The translations under genes were made by a program, and so were the position numbers. The notes under the pieces were generated by a model that saw only the letters and a list, made by a program, of their open reading frames with translations, did no database searches and was not told the origin of the DNA. Source: an uncultured Granulosicoccaceae bacterium (lineage in GTDB: Bacteria > Pseudomonadota > Gammaproteobacteria > JABXHR01). Taken from it: DNA of 5,518 nucleotides. Positions 1 to 5,518 of the stretch are shown piece by piece (within the stretch, counting starts at the first letter, position 1; each line of letters begins with the position of its first letter). The DNA is taken from contig CAKZUS010000330.1 in assembly GCA_937921805.1 (NCBI GenBank), forward strand, positions 1-5,518, in the 5' to 3' direction.

Positions 1-1057
1 CTGAGCGGGCAAGCCAGTACTGATAGTAGCGCTCACCAGTACGCTCTCCGGCCAGCGCATGCCACGCCTGCACAGCACTCCAGTCCCCGCGCCAAATCGC
101 CAGACGATGCCCCCACTCGACAATATCCGGATGGGGAGCAAAGCGATAGGCTTCGTTCAGTAGCTCGGCGTCTTCTCGCTGCAGATATGCCCGCAAGGCA
201 ATACTGCGGGTAATGCTACGCAGGCGCTCTTCGGAGAAGCGGTGCTGAGTGCTCGCTTGCTGCCAGGCCTCCCAAGCTTCTCGTGGGTCGCTCTTGGCCC
301 ATTGGCGCAGCCAATCTTCAATCATCACCCGGCTCAAGGCATCGCGTGGCAGACGCTGCGCCAGCGCGGACTGAGGCGACTCCATGCCGCTGCGCCACAG
401 GGCGATCCGGGCCTGGTCACGGCGTGAGAACTGCTGCATCAGTTCGTCAACGATCTCGTAGCGGCGCTTTTTCATCTGCGCTTGTACCCGATCCCACAGC
501 ATTTTTATGCTCGGTTTGACACCGCTTTGGGAAAGCTGACTAAAAGCCCACTGGCAGGATTGCGCAGGGTGCGTCAACCGCGCCCACAGGTCTTGCCCCA
601 GCTCGCCAAACTGACGCTGCCCACGGTGTACCAGCACCGCGAAGGCCCCGCAATCACGCTCCGTGGTTTGCAGTGCCGCGACGCGCCCCCAGCGCTGCTG
701 GCGGATAGCGGCTTCGCGCAGTTGGGTGCGCAGGCGCTCGCGGAGATTAGCGTCATCCATCCCTGCCAGCTCCGCGTCAAGCTGTGCGTCGCTAGAGGCA
801 TCGAGGCTGTCGGCATGCTGTTTCCAGTAGAACAGTCGCAGCCAATCACTCGGGGGATAGTCGGGGAGTGAGCGCAACGCCTGCCTGAAATCAGTCATCG
901 ACAAGGTGCCAATCTCACTGCGCAGTTGCTCAAAGCGCGCGCGCTGCGATGTGAGCTCTGCCTCGTCTGAAGACAAAGCCAAACCAGGCGCGGCCCAGAG
1001 GCTACTCAGACAAGCGAACGACCAGAGAGCACGACGACATAAGGACACAGGTGACAT
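1..1057 (-). CDS. slt: Soluble lytic murein transglycosylase (Slt70 type), N-terminal part; C-terminus runs off the left edge
   Basis: Slt cleaves the MurNAc-GlcNAc bond of peptidoglycan in the periplasm, forming 1,6-anhydro-muropeptides during wall turnover. Only the first 352 residues are visible. They begin with a signal peptide: Arg8-Arg9, a hydrophobic stretch at about 10-27, and likely cleavage after GLA or nearby. An alpha-helical region follows, corresponding to the superhelical U-shaped domain of Slt70. Recognisable family segments are the early LPDYPPSDWLRLFYWK at about 64-79, a TTERDC...RGQ segment at 131-147, and RYYQYWLARS at 343-352, which matches the WRYWQAD region of E. coli Slt70. 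Cys136 and Cys168 lie at about the spacing of the two U-domain cysteines in E. coli and probably form a disulfide. The catalytic domain, with its Glu, is outside the window, so activity cannot be judged. The ATG is supported by GGGAG six bases upstream. The gene lies 28 bp after the methyltransferase gene on the same strand and is probably co-transcribed. Confidence 0.88.
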   Translation of the reverse strand, partial: MSPVSLCRRALWSFACLSSLWAAPGLALSSDEAELTSQRARFEQLRSEIGTLSMTDFRQALRSLPDYPPSDWLRLFYWKQHADSLDASSDAQLDAELAGMDDANLRERLRTQLREAAIRQQRWGRVAALQTTERDCGAFAVLVHRGQRQFGELGQDLWARLTHPAQSCQWAFSQLSQSGVKPSIKMLWDRVQAQMKKRRYEIVDELMQQFSRRDQARIALWRSGMESPQSALAQRLPRDALSRVMIEDWLRQWAKSDPREAWEAWQQASTQHRFSEERLRSITRSIALRAYLQREDAELLNEAYRFAPHPDIVEWGHRLAIWRGDWSAVQAWHALAGERTGERYYQYWLARS

Positions 1058-1063
1058 CCTTCT

Positions 1064-1068
1064 CTCCC
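1064..1068 (-). promoter_or_regulatory. Ribosome binding site of slt
   Basis: On the minus strand GGGAG lies six bases before the slt ATG, within GGGAGAGAAGG. It fixes the start directly ahead of the signal peptide. It sits in the 28-bp gap after the methyltransferase stop, where no promoter or terminator is apparent. Confidence 0.6.
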
Positions 1069-1085
1069 AAATGAGGAATTAGGTT

Positions 1086-1682
1086 CTATGAAGGTGGCAA
1101 CTCAGCCATTGCCACCGTATAGGTCGAGCCTTGCTTGAGTTTTTGGTAGTTTCCGAAAACCTCGACAAAGCTACGCTGAATAAACTTGCGCAACCCGCTA
1201 ATTGTGACGATATAAAAACGAGCCCCCGGCGCCATGCGCGCCAACGCATCATAAAAATAGAGGTAGTACAGCTCGTTGCCCGCCTTCGCTGGCAGGTTGG
1301 TCGCGATTAAATCATAGCGCGCATCAGGGGCAATATGACTAAAGCCATTGCTGAGAAAGGCGCGGCAATTATCCAGGCCATGAGACGCAGCATTACGTTG
1401 GCTGTAGTCAATCGCCACAAAGTCTTTGTCGATAAGGTCTGCGTGGCCTTCACGCGCTTCAGCAGCCATGTGCAGACCAATGGGCCCGTAGCCGCAACCA
1501 AGATCCAGACAGCGGTCTGTGGCCCGCACCGGCATGTGCTCAATCAGCATGTCGGTGCCTTCATCAAGGCTTTTGGGCGAAAAAAGGCCCCAGGTCGTTT
1601 GGAAACGCCATGACCTGCCCTGAATATTGCAAGTATATTCGTGGTCGCGTTTAAGCGATTTTTGGTTAATCGGTGTCGGCAT
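1086..1682 (-). CDS. Class I SAM-dependent methyltransferase, small MTS-domain (RsmC/YbxB-like)
   Basis: A 198-residue cytoplasmic methyltransferase using S-adenosylmethionine. The N-terminal part contains TTWGLFSPKSLDEGTDML (29-46), the segment that precedes the fold in RsmC/YbxB-type enzymes. Motif I is LDLGCGYGPIG (59-69), the SAM-binding glycine loop. The acidic residue after strand 2 is probably Asp85 or Asp87. Motif IV is NLPAKAG (129-135), where rRNA and other N-methyltransferases of this group usually have NPP plus an aromatic or NPPIRAG. This resemblance suggests an RNA base as substrate, but the substrate cannot be read from the sequence. I chose the ATG at 1682. An in-frame TTG at 1730 would add 16 residues, but they show no family features, and neither start has a strong Shine-Dalgarno sequence. 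The gene is divergent from adk and is followed closely by slt. A link to the cell wall is not implied by the protein itself. Confidence 0.85.
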   Translation of the reverse strand: MPTPINQKSLKRDHEYTCNIQGRSWRFQTTWGLFSPKSLDEGTDMLIEHMPVRATDRCLDLGCGYGPIGLHMAAEAREGHADLIDKDFVAIDYSQRNAASHGLDNCRAFLSNGFSHIAPDARYDLIATNLPAKAGNELYYLYFYDALARMAPGARFYIVTISGLRKFIQRSFVEVFGNYQKLKQGSTYTVAMAELPPS

Positions 1683-1796
1683 GGATACTTCGCTGTGGCG
1701 ACGACTGGGATACCATGTTGCGAAACGCAATGCAGAGGCGCACCCAGAGCGTTCCCACGGCGTACACGATTTTTAAAGTTAATGGAGACTACCACG
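1683..1796. promoter_or_regulatory. Divergent intergenic region (methyltransferase-slt / adk) with a 13-bp palindrome
   Basis: This 114-bp gap separates two divergent transcription units and must hold the adk promoter and probably that of methyltransferase-slt. I found no convincing pair of -35 and -10 boxes on either strand. It contains the perfect inverted repeat TTGCGAAACGCAA (1718-1730; 5-bp arms, AAA spacer), which could be a regulator site or be chance. The placement of promoters here is inferred from gene orientation only. Confidence 0.4.
1784..1787 (+). promoter_or_regulatory. Ribosome binding site of adk
   Basis: GGAG nine bases before ATG 1797 decides the adk start. The same reading frame stays open upstream to about 1641, but the extra residues overlap the methyltransferase gene and precede the conserved MKLILLGGPG start of the family. 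Confidence 0.65.
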
Positions 1797-2450
1797 ATGA
1801 AGCTCATTTTGCTTGGAGGCCCCGGAGCGGGCAAAGGGACGCAGTCGGGCTACCTAACCAAACACTTCGGCATTCCCCAAATTTCCACTGGGGACATGCT
1901 GCGTGCTGCGGTCGCTGCTGGCACAGAGCTAGGCAAGCAGGCTAAGCAGGTGATGGAAGCTGGAGGCTTGGTGTCTGATGACTTGATTATCGGGCTGGTC
2001 AAGGAACGCATTAGCCAGGAAGACTGTAATAGCGGCTTCTTGTTCGATGGTTTCCCGCGCACCTTGGCTCAGGCCGATGCCCTTAAAGACGCCGGCGTTG
2101 CTATTGACGCTGTAGTTGAAATCGCCGTAGACGACGAAGAAATCGTGCGTCGCATGAGCGGGCGTCGTGCTCACTTGCCCTCGGGGCGCACCTATCACGT
2201 GCAATACAACCCGCCCAAAGTCGAGGGCATAGACGATGTCAGCGGCGAGCCATTAGTGCAGCGCGAAGATGACCAGGAAGACGTGGTACGTCATCGCTTA
2301 TCGGTCTATCACAAACAGACTGCGCCCCTGATCGACTACTACTCAGGCTGGAGTGCACGCGGCGAAAACAACGCGCCAAAGTATGTCCGCGTTGATGGTG
2401 TGGGCGGTCTTGAGACAATACGCGACAGTATTTTAAGCCAGCTCGGCTAA
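1797..2450 (+). CDS. adk: Adenylate kinase
   Basis: Adk catalyses the reversible reaction ATP + AMP = 2 ADP in the cytoplasm and sets the adenylate energy balance; it is usually essential. The 217-residue protein is close to the 214 residues of E. coli Adk. The P-loop is GGPGAGKGT (7-15). The AMP-binding region includes STGDMLR, with Arg36, and FLFDGFPRT (81-89), with Asp84 and Arg88. The long LID domain spans about 122-159. Arg123, Arg156 and Arg167 fall at the same numbers as the nucleotide-binding arginines of the E. coli enzyme. The LID has no cysteines, so it is the non-zinc type with His126, Ser129 and Asp/Glu residues, as in most Gram-negative bacteria. The second P-loop residue is Gly where many bacterial enzymes have Ala, a conservative difference. 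The gene appears monocistronic, with divergent and convergent neighbours and a good GGAG ribosome site. Confidence 0.98.
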   Translation: MKLILLGGPGAGKGTQSGYLTKHFGIPQISTGDMLRAAVAAGTELGKQAKQVMEAGGLVSDDLIIGLVKERISQEDCNSGFLFDGFPRTLAQADALKDAGVAIDAVVEIAVDDEEIVRRMSGRRAHLPSGRTYHVQYNPPKVEGIDDVSGEPLVQREDDQEDVVRHRLSVYHKQTAPLIDYYSGWSARGENNAPKYVRVDGVGGLETIRDSILSQLG

Positions 2451-2486
2451 CTAGCCGCGGGCGACGAAGTGCATGGCGGAGTTGCT

Positions 2487-2508
2487 GCTAGCGCTTGAGA
2501 GCGCTAGC
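2487..2508. terminator. Hairpin between convergent adk and transporter operon, overlapping the permease stop codon
   Basis: A perfect 9-bp inverted repeat (GCTAGCGCT, loop TGAG, AGCGCTAGC) lies 36 bp after the adk stop. The last permease's TAG stop (2488-2490) is inside its left arm. No T-run follows on either strand, so it is not a classical intrinsic terminator. A bidirectional 3'-end or RNA-stabilising hairpin fits its position between convergent genes. Confidence 0.4.
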
Positions 2509-3369
2509 GCAGGCCGCCAACACGGCCCCAAGCAACGCAATGGTCGCCGCTGCATTGAGCCCGACCGGCAGCGCGAGCCACTCTGGCAAGCGCGTCGCCA
2601 AGACATATCCCCCCACCCCAATCAAGACCGACACGGTGCTCGCGCCATGCAGCCACTGCGGCCAACTGCGCGCAAACACCCGCGCGATCACCGCGCCGCT
2701 ACTCAGCATCGCCACAGCCAATAGCGCTCCTGCCACCAAAAACGCCAACAACACTGCCGCACTGACCATCAGCGCCAAACCCGCTCGGGCGGGAGCGCCC
2801 AGTGTGGGAGTCGCCCAGGCCGGGTCAAAAAGTCGCGCAACCAAGTGCGGCGAATGCCAACGCAGCCCAAGCTCGACCACAACACAAGCACCGAGTGCCG
2901 CAAACAACTCAACCGGTGCACTCCCCCATATGCCAATGTGGAGTAAGTCGCTCGCTTGACTGGGCACCAGCCAAATTAGATTCTCGAGCTGGCCAAATAA
3001 AATATGCTCTGGTTCCAGGTGCACATTGTCTAGCTCCAACACCGACACCAGTACGATCCCTAGGGCAAAAAGGCCGCTAAAAACCAGCCCCAAGGCGTCC
3101 CCCCCGTAGCCAGGCAGTGCGCGCCGCAGGCACGACGTCGCCCACTGGCAGAGCATTACGGTGAGCCATGCTGCCACAAACGCCGCGCCCAACCCCGTGC
3201 TGCCCAGCACTACAAAAGCCACCACAAGCGCGGGGAGTAACGCATGCGCAAGACCATCGCCGAGCATCAATTGGCGCTGCGCGTGCAAAATCACCCCAAC
3301 GCGCCCGCAGGCGATACCCGTGAAAACCAAGACCAAGATCGCTATTGCATCAAAATGCCACCAGCTCAC
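2488..3369 (-). CDS. Metal ABC transporter permease, ABC-3 family (TroD/SitD/ZnuB-like), second permease
   Basis: A 293-residue inner-membrane protein that would form half of the channel of a divalent-metal importer. It is strongly hydrophobic, with about eight predicted membrane segments. The family motif around LMLGDGLAHALLP (34-46) keeps the Asp38 and His42 typical of ABC-3 permeases. LEPEHILFGQL (118-128) corresponds to the LDLDHVLFG segment, ARLFDPAWA (178-186) to the conserved FDP loop, and GALLAVAMLSSGAVIAR (214-230) to the late membrane motif that usually reads close to IIPAATAR. Here the proline is replaced, a mild departure. The start is GTG at 3369, whose GTGA overlaps the stop of the preceding permease, so translation is probably coupled. 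It is the last gene of the operon before adk. Which metal is carried cannot be read from this protein. Confidence 0.92.
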   Translation of the reverse strand: MSWWHFDAIAILVLVFTGIACGRVGVILHAQRQLMLGDGLAHALLPALVVAFVVLGSTGLGAAFVAAWLTVMLCQWATSCLRRALPGYGGDALGLVFSGLFALGIVLVSVLELDNVHLEPEHILFGQLENLIWLVPSQASDLLHIGIWGSAPVELFAALGACVVVELGLRWHSPHLVARLFDPAWATPTLGAPARAGLALMVSAAVLLAFLVAGALLAVAMLSSGAVIARVFARSWPQWLHGASTVSVLIGVGGYVLATRLPEWLALPVGLNAAATIALLGAVLAACASALKR

Positions 3370-4268
3370 GCTAGCCGTTCCACATTGTCATTGCGCCGAC
3401 GCGCATCGGTGCCGTGCGCTGAGCGGGCGGTGCCCCAGCAGTAGGTCAGTGAGAGCGTTAGCAACAAGGCGTGCAAACACACAGCACTGGCCCCTGTCGG
3501 CACCGCTGGCACTGCTGCCGAGAGCAGTACCGCTACAGCAGGAACAATCGCTCCGATGAGCGCCGCCCAGCGTAGCTGAGCGCGCCAATGCCAGTGCCAG
3601 CACCGCGCGGTCGCGGCAGGAAACAGCACCAGGCCCACAACCATCACCACTCCAGCGGCACGTACGCCCATCGCGATCAATGCCAGCAACAGTGCAAAAA
3701 ATACCAACCGCAGCCAGGCGCCTTCGCCCAGCAATTGGGCTGCTTGACTGTTGTGAATCACGCTAGCCAAACGCGGCGCAAGCAAGACGGTCCATACCAG
3801 CACCACCACCGACACGCCTATCAGCCAGAGCGCTTCGCTCAGGGGCATTCCAGCGGCAAAACCAAAGAACAATTGCCCCAGCCCCGGCAGCATCGTGCCC
3901 GGCAACTGCTGCATCCAGGACAAAGTCCCTAGGCCTGCCCCAAAAGACAATGAGAGCGCAACGGCCATGGCCGCATCGCCGCTATTGCTCCGTCGCATCC
4001 AGTGCAAAAACCACAGTGTCAGACTGGCGCCCACCATACCCCCCAGCAGCACCCAAAGCGGTGACGGCGCCGCTCCTCCGAGCAAAGCGACGACCAGTAG
4101 CAATCCAGGCAAGGTTCCATGCGCCGCCACATCGGCGCTCAGCCCTAGGCGCATCCAAACGCTAAAACATCCCAATACCGCTGCCGCTGATCCCATGATG
4201 GCCATCGCCAGCAGCACCCAGACGACGTTCCAGTGCCAGGCTTCGTACGCCACCAGCTCCCCCATCAC
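3366..4268 (-). CDS. Metal ABC transporter permease, ABC-3 family (TroC/SitC-like), first permease
   Basis: A 300-residue inner-membrane permease with about eight or nine hydrophobic segments, partner of the ATPase and of the following permease. Diagnostic segments are LGLSADVAAHGTLPG (41-55), with the family Asp46 and His50; SGDAAMAVALSLSFGAGLG (96-114); AGVVMVVGLVLFPAATAR (205-222), the conserved late membrane motif; and VPTGASAV near 256-263. Directly after FPAATAR comes an unusual CWHWHW stretch (223-228). The last 20 or so residues are polar and Arg-rich. The start is GTG 4268, which forms a GTGA overlap with the ATPase stop; ATG 4265 is equally possible and would remove one residue. A second, non-identical permease follows, as in TroABCD/SitABCD systems, whereas ZnuABC uses one permease as a homodimer. 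Confidence 0.92.
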   Translation of the reverse strand: MMGELVAYEAWHWNVVWVLLAMAIMGSAAAVLGCFSVWMRLGLSADVAAHGTLPGLLLVVALLGGAAPSPLWVLLGGMVGASLTLWFLHWMRRSNSGDAAMAVALSLSFGAGLGTLSWMQQLPGTMLPGLGQLFFGFAAGMPLSEALWLIGVSVVVLVWTVLLAPRLASVIHNSQAAQLLGEGAWLRLVFFALLLALIAMGVRAAGVVMVVGLVLFPAATARCWHWHWRAQLRWAALIGAIVPAVAVLLSAAVPAVPTGASAVCLHALLLTLSLTYCWGTARSAHGTDARRRNDNVERLA

Positions 4269-4966
4269 CAGCTCAGCCAGCCGCGCGTGCGCGCCGCCTC
4301 CAGCACATCGCTGGGAGAGCCTTGGGCGACCAGTTCTCCGTCGAGCAATACCGCCTGCGAGAAGTGAGCTTCGAGATCAGCGAGTTGGTGGTGCACGCAG
4401 ACAATGCGCTTGCCGTCGGCTTGCAACGCTTCGAGCAACGCCAACACACTGCGGCGCTGCGCACTATCGAGCGCGGCGAGTGGCTCATCGAGCAATAACA
4501 ATTCGGCTCGCTGCGCGACGGCCCGCGCCAACATCGTGCGCTGCTGCAAACCGCCCGATAGCTCCCCGACCAGGGCTTCGCGATAGTCATCAAGTTGCAG
4601 TTGCGCTATCGCAGCATCGACGATGGCATGGTCGTCTGCCGCCAGGCGTTTGCGCCACCCAAGATAGGGAAAGCGCCCCATTTGCACCACCTCGCGCACC
4701 GTCACGGGAAAGCTCCAGTCCACCTCGGCGCGCTGTGCGACATAGGCCACGCGATGGCGCACGTCTGCCAGTGGCTGTCCCCAAAAGCGGACTTCGCCTT
4801 GTCTAGGGGCCAGGTCCAACGCCGCTTTAAGCAAGCTGGACTTTCCGGCGCCATTGGGGCCAATAATCGCGGTCATCCCCGCATCGCCAAGACGCAGTGC
4901 ATCGACTTTGAGTACGCTCACTCCCCCTCGATACCGTACGTCCAAGGCCTCGACTTCTAGGCTCAC
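4265..4966 (-). CDS. Metal ABC transporter ATP-binding protein (TroB/SitB/MntA-like)
   Basis: A 233-residue cytoplasmic ATPase that powers the importer as a dimer under the two permeases. Walker A is GPNGAGKS (36-43). The Q-loop is AYVAQRAEVDWSFPVTVREV (74-93), with Gln78; the VDWSFPVTV wording is characteristic of ATPases of manganese/zinc/iron importers. The ABC signature is LSGGLQQR (136-143), Walker B is LLLLDEP (156-162) with Glu161 as catalytic base, the D-loop is ALD (165-167) and the switch His is His193 in VHHQL. All catalytic motifs are intact and no extra C-terminal regulatory domain is present. The start is GTG 4966, whose GTGA overlaps the stop of the binding-protein gene. The order binding protein, ATPase, permease, permease supports the assignment to a TroABCD-like operon rather than to other ABC classes. 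Confidence 0.95.
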   Translation of the reverse strand: MSLEVEALDVRYRGGVSVLKVDALRLGDAGMTAIIGPNGAGKSSLLKAALDLAPRQGEVRFWGQPLADVRHRVAYVAQRAEVDWSFPVTVREVVQMGRFPYLGWRKRLAADDHAIVDAAIAQLQLDDYREALVGELSGGLQQRTMLARAVAQRAELLLLDEPLAALDSAQRRSVLALLEALQADGKRIVCVHHQLADLEAHFSQAVLLDGELVAQGSPSDVLEAARTRGWLSW

Positions 4967-5518
4967 TCCACACCCACCACAATCGCATCCCGATTGTGAC
5001 GCAACATCCCCGCCACCGTGTCTGCGCCGCTGTCTAGTGGCCCGAGGGCGTCGGAGTAGAGCTGCTCTCCCATACGCAAGGCATGCCCGCGCGCGCGCGC
5101 GCCATCGATCAGCGCTTGTACTGCACGCGAAGAGACGGAAGATTCAGGATAGACGGTATAGATCTCTGCCTCAATCAGCGTATCAATCAGTGCATTGATG
5201 TGTTGCAAACCCACCTCTGACGCAGTCGACAGCCCCTGAATACCCAACACACGAAAGCCGTAGCGCTGGCCAAAGTAGCCAAACGCATCATGCGCGGTAA
5301 CCAACACACGGCGCTCTGGAGGCAGCGCGTCGATCATCGCTTCGGTCTCGCGATCAATCTGCAGTAGCTGCGCTACCACTGCGTCGCGACGGTACTGCAC
5401 CGAGTCGCTCAGCTCAGGCCAGATCAGTATCAGCTCATCAGCCAAGGCCTCCACCACCACGGCCCAGCGCTGCGGGTCCATCCATATATGGGGGTCACAA
5501 GCTTGTTCGAGGCAGATC
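4963..5518 (-). CDS. Periplasmic metal-binding protein of ABC importer (TroA/ZnuA family), C-terminal part; N-terminus beyond the right edge
   Basis: The solute-binding protein delivers a divalent metal to the permeases. The last 184 residues are visible and open to the window end, so signal peptide, promoter and any metal-responsive operator lie outside. Numbering from the first full codon, CDPHIWMDP (7-15) holds the metal ligand His10. VTAHDAFGYFGQRYGF (73-88) holds His76. YPESSVS (123-129) places Glu125 at the third ligand position. LYSDALG (153-159) holds Asp156. GLQGLSTASE and RHNRDAIV are further family hallmarks. A His-His-Glu-Asp set is found in manganese binders such as PsaA, so manganese or iron is favoured, but zinc is not excluded. 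The only visible cysteines, Cys2 and Cys7, lie just before the first His. A His-rich loop, if any, would precede the visible part. An internal ATG (5481) is not the start, since DPHIW precedes it in frame. Confidence 0.93.
   Translation of the reverse strand, partial: ICLEQACDPHIWMDPQRWAVVVEALADELILIWPELSDSVQYRRDAVVAQLLQIDRETEAMIDALPPERRVLVTAHDAFGYFGQRYGFRVLGIQGLSTASEVGLQHINALIDTLIEAEIYTVYPESSVSSRAVQALIDGARARGHALRMGEQLYSDALGPLDSGADTVAGMLRHNRDAIVVGVE

Noticed and set aside
482..871. Plus-strand open frame of 129 codons, and a minus-strand frame at 574-849, in the left part
   Set aside because: Both are out-of-frame shadows of the slt reading frame, which continues unbroken on the minus strand from 1057 to the left edge and matches Slt70 throughout.
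1641..1796. Upstream extension of the adk reading frame by 52 residues
   Set aside because: It overlaps the methyltransferase gene, has no Adk homology, and the conserved family N-terminus and a GGAG ribosome site mark ATG 1797.
1683..1796. Possible sigma-70 boxes such as TACCAT (1711-1716) or TTTAAA near 1772
   Set aside because: No partner box of reasonable quality lies at 16-18 bp spacing, so no specific promoter is claimed.
3895..4806. A 303-codon open frame on the plus strand opposite the first permease and the ATPase
   Set aside because: Its translation is Arg-, Pro- and Ala-rich with no recognisable motif, and it lies antisense to two genes with intact family motifs. Long antisense frames are expected in GC-rich coding DNA.
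4963..5481. Reading the binding protein as a complete 172-residue protein starting at 5481
   Set aside because: The frame continues upstream to the window end and encodes the conserved CDPHIW ligand motif, so the gene is cut by the right edge.
1..5518. Mobile elements, CRISPR arrays, tRNA or rRNA genes, defence or other novel systems
   Set aside because: No repeat arrays, transposase-like frames, tRNA-like cloverleafs or unexplained long non-coding stretches were seen. The largest gap is 114 bp, and all main genes belong to known families.

Overview
The window looks like ordinary chromosomal DNA from a Gram-negative proteobacterium, most likely a gammaproteobacterium. The reasons are a periplasmic Slt70-type lytic transglycosylase with a signal peptide, an adenylate kinase that matches the E. 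coli enzyme residue for residue at its key arginines, and moderately high GC with dense coding. I cannot name the genus. Coding density is about 95%, and no RNA gene, mobile element, CRISPR array or phage trace is visible.

Left part (1-1682, minus strand): a small class I SAM-dependent methyltransferase of the RsmC/MTS-like group is followed 28 bp later by the N-terminal 352 residues of a soluble lytic murein transglycosylase (slt). The catalytic domain of Slt lies beyond the left edge. The two genes are probably co-transcribed. A 114-bp divergent intergenic region (1683-1796) carrying a 13-bp palindrome separates them from adk.

Middle (1797-2450, plus strand): adk, a complete 217-residue adenylate kinase with a long, non-zinc LID domain. 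It converges on the transporter operon across a 37-bp gap that holds two small hairpins.

Right part (2488-5518, minus strand): four tightly packed genes form a TroABCD/SitABCD-type metal-ion ABC importer. Read 5' to 3' they are the periplasmic metal-binding protein (5' end outside the window), the ATPase and two different membrane permeases. All three junctions show the same 4-base GTGA stop/start overlap, so translation is probably coupled. The binding protein would capture a divalent metal (manganese, zinc or iron) in the periplasm. The two permeases would form a heterodimeric channel, driven by an ATPase dimer. The visible metal ligands (His, His, Glu, Asp) and the ATPase Q-loop sequence lean towards the manganese/iron side of the family, but this is inference.

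I found no undescribed system. The points worth a second look are local: a Trp/His/Cys cluster in one permease, a Cys pair beside the metal site of the binding protein, an unusual motif IV in the methyltransferase, the intergenic palindrome and a stop-codon hairpin.
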